In this document: in pieces, positions 44,390 to 52,872 of the stretch
Numbering within the stretch: position 1 is the first letter of the stretch
Layout of the letters: every line of letters begins with the position of its first letter
Source: Chitinophagaceae bacterium UBA1930
GTDB lineage: Bacteria > Bacteroidota > Bacteroidia > Chitinophagales > Chitinophagaceae
NCBI GenBank assembly: GCA_002337145.1
Contig: DDFK01000001.1
Span: forward strand, 768,501-832,500
Direction of reading: 5' to 3'
Length of the DNA stretch: 64,000 nt
Notes under the pieces: model-generated
The model's database searches: none
Seen by the model: the letters and a program-made list of their open reading frames with translations, nothing else
What the model was told of the DNA's origin: nothing
Made by a program: the position numbers and the translations under genes

Positions 44390-45553
44390 TTAGCCCTTAT
44401 TGATATTTTGCTTTACGCTTGTTAAAGCTTCATTGAATTTTTCGATGCTTCCACACAAACTAACCCTTATATAATTATCTCCTGCACTACCAAATATTCC
44501 ACCTGGTGTTATAAAAACATTTGCGTTATACAATACTTCATCGCTTAATTCATAACCTGTTTTGTATTTGCTTGGAATAGATGCCCAAACAAACATACCC
44601 ACTTGTTTTTTGGAATAGGTACAATTCAACAAATCCAACAGCTCAAAAACTTTTTCCCTGCGTTCATTGTATATTTTATTTACTTCATTATGCCACTCCT
44701 CTTCCAGGCTCAAAGCCTTTGCTGCAGCCAATTGTGCCGGAAGGAACATGCCACTGTCCATATTGCTTTTAAAACGCAGCACTTCGTCTATACGTTCTTT
44801 TGCACCACATAACATACCTACACGCCAGCCTGCCATATTATGGCTTTTGCTTAAGGAGTTCAGTTCAATTACAATATCCTTTGCACCATCAATACTTAAT
44901 AAACTTAAAGGCTCATTGTTTAAAATGAAGCTGTAGGGATTGTCGTGCACAATTAAAATATGGTGTTGCTTACCAAAAGCCACAATTTTTTCAAACAAAG
45001 CTTTGTTACCATTGGTACCCGTTGGCATTTGCGGGTAGTTTACAAACAACAGTTTTACTTTGCTTAAATCCGTTTTGCTTAATGCATCAAAATCCGGTTC
45101 GTAATTATTGGCTTGCTGCAAGTCATAATCAATACATGTGCCGCCAGCCAGTTTCACTGCACTTCTATAAGTTGGGTAGCCAGGATTAGGAACCAGCACT
45201 TCATCGCCCTCATTCAAATACGTCATACAGATATGCATGATACCTTCTTTGCTCCCAATCAACGGCAGTATTTCTGTATCGGCATTCAATGTTACGTTGT
45301 ACCATTTGCTATACCAGTCTTTGATTGCATTACGCAATACAGGCGAACCTTTGTATGACTGATATGCATGTACGTTTGGCTTTGCACTTTCTTCTTGCAA
45401 TACCTTTATTACTTCCGGATGTGGTGGAAGATCGGGGCTACCAATACCAAGGTTGATAATGTTTTTACCTTGCTTGTTCAGTTCATCTATTTCCCTTAGT
45501 TTCTGGGAGAAATAGTATTCACCAATACCTTCCAATCGTTTTGCTGTTTGCAT
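44390..45553 (-). CDS. Class I/II aminotransferase of the aromatic cluster
   Basis: 387 aa, fold-type I PLP enzyme. Substrate-side N-terminus INLGIGSPDLPPHPEV; PLP pocket LPLIGSKEGIMH and FVNYPQMPTGTNG; PLP lysine in ELNSLSKSHNMAGWRVGMLCG; C-terminal Arg in DNYIRVSLCGS. It resembles aspartate/LL-DAP-type aminotransferases. Its place between pheA (2 bases away) and tyrA suggests that it aminates phenylpyruvate and 4-hydroxyphenylpyruvate to Phe and Tyr. That specificity is inferred from context. Confidence 0.92.
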   Translation of the reverse strand: MQTAKRLEGIGEYYFSQKLREIDELNKQGKNIINLGIGSPDLPPHPEVIKVLQEESAKPNVHAYQSYKGSPVLRNAIKDWYSKWYNVTLNADTEILPLIGSKEGIMHICMTYLNEGDEVLVPNPGYPTYRSAVKLAGGTCIDYDLQQANNYEPDFDALSKTDLSKVKLLFVNYPQMPTGTNGNKALFEKIVAFGKQHHILIVHDNPYSFILNNEPLSLLSIDGAKDIVIELNSLSKSHNMAGWRVGMLCGAKERIDEVLRFKSNMDSGMFLPAQLAAAKALSLEEEWHNEVNKIYNERREKVFELLDLLNCTYSKKQVGMFVWASIPSKYKTGYELSDEVLYNANVFITPGGIFGSAGDNYIRVSLCGSIEKFNEALTSVKQNINKG

Positions 45554-45555
45554 GA

Positions 45556-46386
45556 CTAGTGATTATTTCCATTTTTATAGATGCCGTAAACTTTCACTTC
45601 TTCTGTAAGTGACTTGATGCTGCTCATAGCTTTGTTGAATTGCTTTACATTGTCAAACTCAAGGTCTGCATGAAAGCTGTACTTAAAGTTGGTTCCGGCA
45701 ATGGGCATGCTTTGCAGCTTGCTTAGGTTTACGCCTTCTTCCGAAATTTTTGACAGCACTTTTGCCAGGCTACCTTTAGTATGGTTTGTCTGGAAATTGA
45801 TGGATGCCTTATCTGCACTTGCCACTTCGCTTGCAACATCTTCACGTTGCAGTACAAGAAACCTTGTATAGTTGTCTTTTTGCGTATGGATGTTTTTTGC
45901 CAGCACTTCCAGTTCAAATAGGTCTGCGGCCAGCACACTTGCAATAGCAGCGGTATGTGGGCTTTTCTTTTTCTTGATGTGCAAGGCACTTAAAGCGGTG
46001 TCTTCTGTTTCAATCAGCTTCCAATTGTATTTTTCCAGATAGTCCATGCATTGCAGCAATGCCATAGGATGGCTATGTACTTCTTTAACGTCTTCTAGGC
46101 TTATGCCCGGGTACACCAAAAGGTTCTGTTCTATACGCAGGTACACTTCGCCTACAATTTTCAGGTTGCTTTTTTGCAGCAAAGTATAGTTAGGCAAAAT
46201 GCTGCCGGCAATGGAGTTTTCGATTGCCATAACACCACCATTGCTTTCTTTTTTGTTGGAGGCAATTTTCACTACGTCCCTAAAAGTGGCACAGGGTATA
46301 ACAGCTGTGTCTTCTCCAAAGAAATGCCTTGCTGCAACCTGGTGAAAGCTGCCTTCGTAACCTTGTATAGATACTTTTGTTGCCAT
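45556..46386 (-). CDS. pheA: Prephenate dehydratase with ACT domain
   Basis: 276 aa. It makes phenylpyruvate from prephenate. The catalytic domain starts KVSIQGYEGSFHQVAARHFFG, with the PDT hallmark near NSIAGSILPNYTLL and DNYTRFLVLQRED. The ACT domain (about 195-270) reads KGSLAKVLSKISEEGVNLSKLQSMPIAG; the usual ESRP motif is replaced by LQSMP, so Phe feedback may differ. There is no chorismate mutase domain; that activity is on the DAHP synthase fusion. Transcription is preceded by a Phe/Tyr leader peptide and terminator, so it is probably attenuated by amino acid supply. Confidence 0.95.
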   Translation of the reverse strand: MATKVSIQGYEGSFHQVAARHFFGEDTAVIPCATFRDVVKIASNKKESNGGVMAIENSIAGSILPNYTLLQKSNLKIVGEVYLRIEQNLLVYPGISLEDVKEVHSHPMALLQCMDYLEKYNWKLIETEDTALSALHIKKKKSPHTAAIASVLAADLFELEVLAKNIHTQKDNYTRFLVLQREDVASEVASADKASINFQTNHTKGSLAKVLSKISEEGVNLSKLQSMPIAGTNFKYSFHADLEFDNVKQFNKAMSSIKSLTEEVKVYGIYKNGNNH

Positions 46387-46420
46387 AAAATAAAAAGTCC
46401 CGACTTTGTGAGCCAGGACT
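46387..46420 (-). terminator. Attenuator terminator immediately before pheA
   Basis: On the minus strand AGTCCTGGC pairs with GTCGGGACT (9 bp including two G-U pairs) around TCACAAA. TTTTATTTT follows, and the pheA ATG begins there. It is a strong intrinsic terminator inside a 5' leader rather than after a gene. The leader segment AGCAGG (46468-46463) can instead pair with CCTGGCT of the left arm, a ready antiterminator. Confidence 0.85.
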
Positions 46421-46441
46421 GTATTTTGATTTGTTTAAAAT

Positions 46442-46528
46442 TTACGCTTTTACAAATACAACCCTGCTACTTTGGGTAAAGTAGTAAAAGAAAAAAAAGA
46501 AGAAGTTGTATGTGCTGTTTGATTTCAT
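46442..46528 (-). CDS. Phe/Tyr leader peptide of the pheA operon (28 aa)
   Basis: ATG at 46528, TAA at 46444-46442. The peptide has Phe at positions 9-14, Tyr 15-16, Phe 17 and Phe 25, plus Tyr 7: 8 Phe and 3 Tyr in 28 residues, with the run FFFFFFYYF. It is followed by competing hairpins and the terminator before pheA. Such a run is the signature of ribosome-mediated attenuation: starvation for Phe or Tyr stalls the ribosome and frees the antiterminator. It is too short for routine gene callers. No Shine-Dalgarno is visible, as is usual in this phylum. Confidence 0.88.
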   Translation of the reverse strand: MKSNSTYNFFFFFFYYFTQSSRVVFVKA

Positions 46529-46564
46529 TGCGACGTAAAGAGAAGGAAGAAAATTGAAACTGCA

Positions 46565-46594
46565 AAAAAATATTTTTGATTTATTGGCAACAAA
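46565..46594 (-). promoter_or_regulatory. Predicted promoter of the pheA leader transcript
   Basis: On the minus strand TTTG (46594-46591), 18 bases, then TATTTTTT (46572-46565), a 7/8 match to TAnnTTTG. The start would fall about 20-30 bases before the leader ATG. Confidence 0.5.
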
Positions 46595-46905
46595 CGTTCA
46601 TTAGTATACATGCAGCATACCTTTTGCCACACTTGTTTTTGCTTACGCAATACTGGTGAACATGATCAAGAAAACAGGATTTATATGAACCTTCTTCCAG
46701 CAAACATGAAGCAGTAATGTATACATGAACTGCTGCGGGATAGCAGTGGAAAGCCCTTGTATAAAAACCCCGGAAGTGGTTGCAAACCCTGCCGGCGGTT
46801 GTATACAAGGCTTGCAATGGATAGCCCGACCGAACATGAACAATTGCAGTACAATGACAGGCCAAACAATTCCTGATAAAGAAACCCGCAATGCCATCAT
46901 TGATT

Positions 46906-46913
46906 TATGTTTG
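46906..46913 (+). promoter_or_regulatory. dapD promoter -7 box
   Basis: TATGTTTG matches TAnnTTTG exactly and ends 15 bases before the dapD ATG. No -33 TTG is seen at the normal distance. The rest of the spacer 46595-46905 contains a CCTTGTATA/TATACAAGG inverted repeat (46755-46763 and 46802-46810) and no convincing gene. Confidence 0.5.
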
Positions 46914-46928
46914 TAAAAATTTTGACTT

Positions 46929-47741
46929 ATGGAATTACAACAATTGATTTTGGAAGCATGGGGCAACCGTGAATTGCTGAAAGATGTACAGTATTCTGAA
47001 GCAGTAAAATCTGTAATTGAAGAAGTAGATAAAGGAAGATTAAGGACTGCATCGCCAACAGAAAATGGTTGGCAGGTAAACGAGTGGGTGAAGCAGGCGA
47101 TACTGATGTATTTTGGCATACAGAAAATGCAGACATGGGAGCTTGCCCCTTTTGAATTTTACGATAAGATGTTATTGAAGAGCAATTATGCAGCATTGGG
47201 TGTGCGTGCAGTGCCGCATGCGGTGGCACGTTATGGTGCGTACCTTGGTAAGAACGTTGTACTGATGCCAAGCTATGTAAACATTGGTGCCTATGTTGAT
47301 GAAGGAACGATGGTTGACACTTGGGCAACCGTGGGCAGCTGTGCACAAATTGGTAAAGGCGTGCATTTAAGTGGTGGCGTGGGTATTGGCGGTGTATTGG
47401 AACCATTGCAGGCAACACCCGTAATTATTGAGGATGGTTGCTTTATTGGTAGCAGGTGCATAGTTGTTGAAGGTGTTGTTGTAGAAAAAGAAGCCGTGTT
47501 GGGGGCAAATGTGGTATTGACACAATCCACAAAAATAATTGATGTGAGTGGCGATGCCCCTGTTGAAATGAAAGGCCGTGTACCTGCCGGAAGCGTTGTT
47601 ATACCTGGCAGCTACAACAAGAAATTTGCGGCAGGCGAATTTGGTGTTGGCTGTGCATTGATTATTGGCAAACGCAAGCCCAGTACAGATTTAAAGACGA
47701 GCCTGAATGACGCATTGCGAGAGTTTAATGTGAGTGTTTAA
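46929..47741 (+). CDS. dapD: Tetrahydrodipicolinate N-succinyltransferase
   Basis: 270 aa. It succinylates tetrahydrodipicolinate in the lysine/diaminopimelate pathway. The N-terminal helical domain is followed by a left-handed beta-helix of hexapeptide repeats (GAYLGKNVVLMPSYVNIGAYVDEGTMVDTWATVGSCAQIGKGVHLSGGVGIGGVLEP...). IIEDGCFIGSRCIVVEGVVVEKEAVLGANVVLTQSTKI is the conserved core, and GRVPAGSVVIPGS the succinyl-CoA end. It is divergent from the pheA operon and transcribed alone. Confidence 0.96.
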   Translation: MELQQLILEAWGNRELLKDVQYSEAVKSVIEEVDKGRLRTASPTENGWQVNEWVKQAILMYFGIQKMQTWELAPFEFYDKMLLKSNYAALGVRAVPHAVARYGAYLGKNVVLMPSYVNIGAYVDEGTMVDTWATVGSCAQIGKGVHLSGGVGIGGVLEPLQATPVIIEDGCFIGSRCIVVEGVVVEKEAVLGANVVLTQSTKIIDVSGDAPVEMKGRVPAGSVVIPGSYNKKFAAGEFGVGCALIIGKRKPSTDLKTSLNDALREFNVSV

Positions 47742-47791
47742 AAGTAATGAATACTTGAAGCGAATAATTTTTAGTTAAGTGGCTGAAAAGG

Positions 47792-47832
47792 GCAAAGAGA
47801 AAAAGAGAATTGGTATTTTCTTTTCTCTTTGC
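47792..47832. terminator. Inverted repeat, possible dapD terminator
   Basis: GCAAAGAGAAAA and TTTTCTCTTTGC are perfect 12-base arms around 17 bases, about 50 bases after dapD. T-rich sequence follows, but no clean U-run, so it may be a weak terminator. Confidence 0.5.
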
Positions 47833-47879
47833 TCTTTCTCTTTTAAAGCTCTTAGCACAATAGATTGTAATTAAAATCA

Positions 47880-48797
47880 ATGACAGATACTGCACCGAAA
47901 CATACAACACTGGCTGGTTACTTTATTACATTAACTGGTGCAATACTGTTTTCTACCAAGGCCATCTTTGTTAAGCTTGCCTTTAACCATACCAAGGTTG
48001 ATGCCGTAACACTGCTTACATTACGCATGTTGTTTTCGTTGCCTTTTTATTTGGTGGCTGCATGGTTGGGGTCGAAAAAGGAAAGTATCAATGCCATAAC
48101 CGCAAAGCAATGGTTCTATATTTTGTTGATGGGCTTTTTAGGTTATTATTTAAGCAGCCTGTTTGATTTTATTGGCTTGCAATATATTTCTGCTGGGCTC
48201 GAAAGGCTGATACTGTTTCTATATCCAACCTTTGCCATACTCATCAATACATTTATTTTTAAAAGCAAGCTGAGCAGGCTACAAGTAATAGCATTGTTGC
48301 TAACCTACACAGGTATTGGCATTGCCTATTTTGGCGAGTTGAGGATTGACACGTTCAACAAAGAATTTTACTTTGGCTCGTTCATGGTTTTTCTGTGTGC
48401 CTTGACCTATTCGGTTTATTTGGTTGGCACAGGACGTATCGTTCCTAAAGTGGGTGTTACCCGCTATACGGCTTACGCCATGCTGGCTGCAACTGTTGGT
48501 ATTTTTGTTCACTTTATTGCCACCAGATCTATTGGTACAATTGTTTTTACACCAACATTGGTGGGTTACACTATTGCATTGGCCATTATAGCAACAGTAT
48601 TGCCATCGTTCATGATTAGCAATGGCATGAAGAAAATTGGCAGCAACAATGTTGTCATCATTACCAGCATTGGCCCTGTATCTACCATCATTCAGGCCCA
48701 TTTTGTTTTGGGCGAGCCCATTTTTGCAGAGCAGGTAATAGGCACATTACTGGTACTGGTTGGTGTGTTGATGATTGGTAAAAAAAACAAGGCATAA
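47880..48797 (+). CDS. EamA/DMT-family transporter
   Basis: 305 aa with ten predicted helices in two five-helix halves. The N-terminal half begins LAGYFITLTGAILFSTKAIFVKLAF, with LLTLRMLFSLPFYLVAAW. The second half begins GSFMVFLCALTYSVYLVGTG and ends EQVIGTLLVLVGVLMIG. Family members export metabolites or amino acids. The substrate is unknown, and the neighbour dapD does not prove a lysine link. A 138-base spacer with an inverted repeat separates it from dapD. Confidence 0.92.
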   Translation: MTDTAPKHTTLAGYFITLTGAILFSTKAIFVKLAFNHTKVDAVTLLTLRMLFSLPFYLVAAWLGSKKESINAITAKQWFYILLMGFLGYYLSSLFDFIGLQYISAGLERLILFLYPTFAILINTFIFKSKLSRLQVIALLLTYTGIGIAYFGELRIDTFNKEFYFGSFMVFLCALTYSVYLVGTGRIVPKVGVTRYTAYAMLAATVGIFVHFIATRSIGTIVFTPTLVGYTIALAIIATVLPSFMISNGMKKIGSNNVVIITSIGPVSTIIQAHFVLGEPIFAEQVIGTLLVLVGVLMIGKKNKA

Positions 48798-48820
48798 ATA
48801 TCAGCATGCTGAACAAATCC

Positions 48821-50905
48821 TTAATCACATATCTGGAAGTTGAATCTGCCATTCAATTTATCGTAATTGGATAAGTAGGAATTTGAAACCGGTGTTACCA
48901 GTCCACGTATTCTTGCCAAACGTTTTGTTTCCGTTCCAGACAGGTAAACATCGGTTTGATTCACGAACATAAAGTCGTTGTAAGACTGATCAGTTGAATC
49001 GTCGAACGAAAACATCGTAGTGTATTCACCACTATACGGATCCATTTTAATGAACTTGTAACTGGTAGCAGATGTTTTTGCAAATACCCATAGCTTATTG
49101 TCGTAGCCTAAATGCACCGCCAGTAAATAGAGTGGAAGGTTGATTGTTTTATATATTTCATCCGAAACCTCGCTCAAAAAATAGATGGTACTTGGTGTAC
49201 TTAACGATGTGTACCCTACTATTTGATTGTCCATTCCTTTTGTAAGCAGGCCTGCATCCTTGGCGGGAAAAGGTATTATTTTTTCGATTTTATTTCCCAG
49301 TACATTGTGTTTGATAATACAGGCATTCAATGATGCGTCCATTTCTTTGCAAGGGTACATGGTGGTAGAATAGTAAGGGAAATGATTATCGCCCAATGCA
49401 GAACCCCTTATCTCATAATTCAATAAGAAGGGATCATTTACAAGTACCTTTCTTCCACTCATTGTAATGTAACCTATACCTGCCCCATCACCCTTTCTGG
49501 TACAATCGCTGTTAATATTACCTGCATAGGCAAATATGCTGTCCTGCAACAGGTTTAATGCTACTACTACCTGAGGTGCGACACCTTCAGAATAAACATT
49601 TCCAATAAACCTAGGGTTGGCATTTGTATCCGTTTCATTTACAGGATCAAATAGGAAGCTGTTTCTGTATATGTTTGGTGGTAAAGCAGGATCAAAGATT
49701 GTTATCTGACCAGAGGGATAGGCACAGTTATAGAATTTATTGTCTTTTACAAAACCGCAATAAATAGACTCCGTATTAATTGACTTGGAATAAGTGTCTG
49801 ATGAAATTTTGTATACAGCAAAAGTGGAATATTGAGGACCGAAAATGATCAATGAGTCGCTTTTAACCTGATAAAGCCCCCCTATATTAACAGTGGAAAT
49901 GGTTGGGCTGATCTTTATACTTTCTTCGGTTGAACTGTTCCTGAATTTCCAGAATACCGAATCTGTGGCTAGATTGTAACCAACCAAAGGGTAGTTTATT
50001 GTATCTGGGTTAACCGCTGCCGGATAGGTAATTGCTTCAAACGGATAAGGCACAAAAGGGCGTGATGCCAATAATGTGGCACCACCGTTCTCAAACATAT
50101 AGTTTGCGTTATTGAAAACAAATGAGAGCGTATCATGATAGTTTTCAATTGTTGTAGATGCGTGGGTGAAAACCGTTGAAGAAGACAGCAAGGTATCTAC
50201 AACTCCGTTAGTCCGGTCTATAGAATAGACCCTTGACCCATCCCTTCCTGTTATTACATATGTGTAGCGTGCATCCCCTTGTACGCCAATACCCATGAAA
50301 GATTCTGAATCGCAGATACTATTAATTTGTATCGCGTCTGTTACAGGATCAAGCCTGAAGGTGTAAATTTTACCATTTAAAGCACTTGAAACGCCGTAAA
50401 CTGCCGAATCTTTTCCAATTGAAATATTGGCACATTGCACGCCATTGCCAAACACATTGCCATAATCATGTGCCGTATTGGTATAGGGATCGAAAGATAC
50501 CAAAAAGCTAGGCTCTGTAGTAGGTACAAAGAGCTTTCCATTATGGCTCCAGCGTGGCGTGTTGATCTGCCCCATTGCAGTTTGTGGTAAAGCAGGATCA
50601 TTCCCTTTAATCACCGGTATCCTTGTAACCGCTTTTGTGGCCAGATTGATGTGTAAAAAATCAAACGGGTAAGGGGCCCTGGTCGCAATTTTCTTATCTA
50701 TCAGCAATGCACTCAATCCTTCGTTTTGGTACCCTTTTGTTACATTGAGTGTATTGATCTCCATACTATGATAAGGATCGTAACCGTAGTATTGAATTGG
50801 CCTGATGTTTTTGACTTTTGCTGGTGAGTCAAGCAATTCCACTGAATATTGTGCACCAACCTGTAAAAAGGTTAGCGACAAAAAAAACATGGCTAGTATT
50901 TTCAT
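48821..50905 (-). CDS. Secreted propeller-like hypothetical protein
   Basis: 694 aa. Signal peptide MKILAMFFLSLTFLQVGA. The mature protein is a chain of short beta-strand units of the kind seen in propellers (LINLATKAVTRIPV-like, SFDPYTNTAHDYGNV, YSIDRTNGVVDTLL, TIFDPALPPNIY, FIKMDPYSGEYTTMF), spaced by about 45-60 residues. There are no catalytic motifs, membrane helices or T9SS C-terminal domain. It lies 15 bases downstream of the next gene on the same strand, so the two probably form an operon of secreted proteins. The family is not recognised. Confidence 0.75.
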   Translation of the reverse strand: MKILAMFFLSLTFLQVGAQYSVELLDSPAKVKNIRPIQYYGYDPYHSMEINTLNVTKGYQNEGLSALLIDKKIATRAPYPFDFLHINLATKAVTRIPVIKGNDPALPQTAMGQINTPRWSHNGKLFVPTTEPSFLVSFDPYTNTAHDYGNVFGNGVQCANISIGKDSAVYGVSSALNGKIYTFRLDPVTDAIQINSICDSESFMGIGVQGDARYTYVITGRDGSRVYSIDRTNGVVDTLLSSSTVFTHASTTIENYHDTLSFVFNNANYMFENGGATLLASRPFVPYPFEAITYPAAVNPDTINYPLVGYNLATDSVFWKFRNSSTEESIKISPTISTVNIGGLYQVKSDSLIIFGPQYSTFAVYKISSDTYSKSINTESIYCGFVKDNKFYNCAYPSGQITIFDPALPPNIYRNSFLFDPVNETDTNANPRFIGNVYSEGVAPQVVVALNLLQDSIFAYAGNINSDCTRKGDGAGIGYITMSGRKVLVNDPFLLNYEIRGSALGDNHFPYYSTTMYPCKEMDASLNACIIKHNVLGNKIEKIIPFPAKDAGLLTKGMDNQIVGYTSLSTPSTIYFLSEVSDEIYKTINLPLYLLAVHLGYDNKLWVFAKTSATSYKFIKMDPYSGEYTTMFSFDDSTDQSYNDFMFVNQTDVYLSGTETKRLARIRGLVTPVSNSYLSNYDKLNGRFNFQICD

Positions 50906-50920
50906 ACAATTATTTTGTGT

Positions 50921-52471
50921 TTACTGTACTTTCAAAAACATGACCTTGTAACGGTTAAATGAGGGGGCATCTTTGAATATAACCTGTGCTGAATTTTTAT
51001 CATTCAGTTCCAGCCTTGCCCCTTGAGGTATGGTCAACAATAAATTGCAGTTGGCCTCAGCCCCACAATCAATAAATTGAACCATTACAAAGTCGCTGTT
51101 TAAGCCATGTTGTATCGTAAATGTTTTGGTTTTGCTGTCACCAATCCTCGTAACAAAAGAAGACCTGTTTTCTGCAACAGAAGAAGTGGTGGTGGTGCGT
51201 GCGTAAGTGTATGGGCTGTCAACTGGCACAGTAAGTACTTTGTGCCAGCCGCTGCTTGTTTTAATTTCAAGCCTTTCGTAATCGGGATTATAGCTGATCA
51301 AACCTGTTGCCGGCAATGCTATGTCGCCTCTTTGACTGGTGGTGTTCATGGGTGGCAAAAAACCTTTTCTTCCATCATAATTCTCACCTTTAATTTCGAG
51401 CATTGCACTACTATGTATAGTGTCGTTTGCAGCACAACCAATACAAGCAGCACCGTAAAAAAATGATTTTCCTGATGCTACTTCCAATGCCCTGTACCTA
51501 CGGTAACTTATGTCCGACTGGTTACCTGCATGTATCCTAAGACCTTTAAAAATACCACTGTCACTGGCATTGTTCATAAAGCTAGGTGCTATTTCAAACA
51601 TGGTAAAGTTGCCCGCTCTACCTGAACCATAAAAACCACGTTCTGCTTTTATTGCTGTAAAGTTGCCGCCATTCGCATTGTTAACCCCTTCCCCACTAAT
51701 CGTTATATCCACATAGTTAGTACCAGAGCCATTAGTGGCATTTCTATAGGAACTCAAACCATCTGCGTTGAAAAGCTGGTTGCCAATATGCAGCCCTATA
51801 TCATCCCAATAACGTCCCGTTGCATGGCCCGATCCGTTAACAAAATAAATTCCGGGACCACCTGCATAACCTGTTCCTGAATTATTGAATACCATGCCAC
51901 CCATTAGGTTTGCACCTGGGCTGCTAGCAGACAAGGTTAGCCTATTGGTTCCGTTTACCAAAAAGTTGACATCATTTTCATCATTGGTACCTAAGTTGGC
52001 AGCACTACCGAAAGAGTTGCCCCCTTGCTTGAAATAGTTGTTCAATGTTATATCGGTAGATATGCTGACACGACCACAGGTGTCAACCGTTAATATACCT
52101 GAGTTGGAATTTGTTTTCTTATACTTTTTGAACCATAAATTACCATCCATCACGATGGCATTGGTTGCCCCAAGATGGATATCGCTTAAAGACATGAGCT
52201 TGATAAGCTTGTTACTGATCAATCTTGTGCTGTCAAAAGATTCAAGATCGATCCTGTTTGCACTGTAGTTCAGTAATCCGAATGTGTCCATGTAAAAGTT
52301 CATCGGCGTACCGCCATACTTGCCTTTTAGTGTTGTGTTTCTTGAAATGTTTCCACCAAGATGAAAAGAGTCATTACTGATAGATAGGCCATTTCCGGGA
52401 TAGTAACTTTGTGCCATGCCCATTTTAACCAGTAAAAAAAGGGCACAGAAAAGTTTAAGTTTTCTGTTCAT
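50921..52471 (-). CDS. Secreted hypothetical protein, tail-fibre/adhesin-like
   Basis: 516 aa from the ATG at 52471 (signal MNRKLKLFCALFLLVKMGMAQ); the ATG at 52501 is rejected because it precedes the signal by ten residues. The protein is rich in Gly, Asn, Ser and short hydrophobic strands, such as LTLSASSPGANLMGGMVFNNSGT and GSGTNYVDITISGEG. The block SSAMLEIKGENYDGRKGFLPPMNTTSQRGDI, then SGWHKV, is the pattern I know from phage tail-spike and Bacteroidota trimeric-fibre-like proteins. A Cys-x-x-Cys motif and a C-terminal beta region (SDFVMVQFIDCGAEANCNLLLTIPQGARLEL) are present. The role is unknown, probably surface-exposed. Confidence 0.72.
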   Translation of the reverse strand: MNRKLKLFCALFLLVKMGMAQSYYPGNGLSISNDSFHLGGNISRNTTLKGKYGGTPMNFYMDTFGLLNYSANRIDLESFDSTRLISNKLIKLMSLSDIHLGATNAIVMDGNLWFKKYKKTNSNSGILTVDTCGRVSISTDITLNNYFKQGGNSFGSAANLGTNDENDVNFLVNGTNRLTLSASSPGANLMGGMVFNNSGTGYAGGPGIYFVNGSGHATGRYWDDIGLHIGNQLFNADGLSSYRNATNGSGTNYVDITISGEGVNNANGGNFTAIKAERGFYGSGRAGNFTMFEIAPSFMNNASDSGIFKGLRIHAGNQSDISYRRYRALEVASGKSFFYGAACIGCAANDTIHSSAMLEIKGENYDGRKGFLPPMNTTSQRGDIALPATGLISYNPDYERLEIKTSSGWHKVLTVPVDSPYTYARTTTTSSVAENRSSFVTRIGDSKTKTFTIQHGLNSDFVMVQFIDCGAEANCNLLLTIPQGARLELNDKNSAQVIFKDAPSFNRYKVMFLKVQ

Positions 52472-52640
52472 AAAATTGGGTTTAGATAGGTTATAAAACA
52501 AACGTATAAAATAAAAATTGCTATTGCAAGCATTTCAAAAAAAATAATATCAAAGAAATAATTATCTAAAAAATATTATTATTACAATAATTTTTCTTAT
52601 ATAACTAATAGATATTGCAACGAGAAATAACAAAAAGCAA

Positions 52641-52667
52641 AAACCTTAACCGATATGGTTAAGGTTT
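52641..52667. terminator. 11-bp stem, terminator-like
   Basis: AAACCTTAACC and GGTTAAGGTTT are perfect arms around GATAT, in AT-rich spacer 52472-52872. U-rich sequence follows on both strands. No gene ends within 150 bases on its minus side, so its transcript is unclear. The rest of the spacer is AT-rich with no ORF. Confidence 0.6.
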
Positions 52668-52827
52668 ATTATTGGGTTGCTTGTGATGTTTGGCAACAAT
52701 TTTTTAAACATTGGTTTTTGCAATAATATTTAGTTAGCGGTTTTGGAAGGATAAGGAATTAAAAACGGTTAGGGCTATGTATTGAATGCAGTTACGTAAA
52801 GCAGTTCATGAAGGTTTTACAGGAAAC

Positions 52828-52857
52828 AAAAAGGCCAGGAAAAATTTCCTGGCCTTT
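52828..52857 (-). terminator. Terminator of citrate synthase gene
   Basis: AAAGGCCAGGAAA and TTTCCTGGCCTTT are perfect 13-base arms with a tiny loop. On the minus strand TTTTTG follows. It lies 16 bases after the stop. Confidence 0.85.
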
Positions 52858-52872
52858 ACTATTTCAAGTTCA

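Noticed and set aside
46725..46916. 63-codon ORF with six cysteines before dapD, possible cysteine-rich small protein
   Set aside because: It runs into the dapD -7 box, contains an inverted-repeat pair, has no terminator of its own and no recognisable start context. It could be coding, but the evidence is too weak to annotate.
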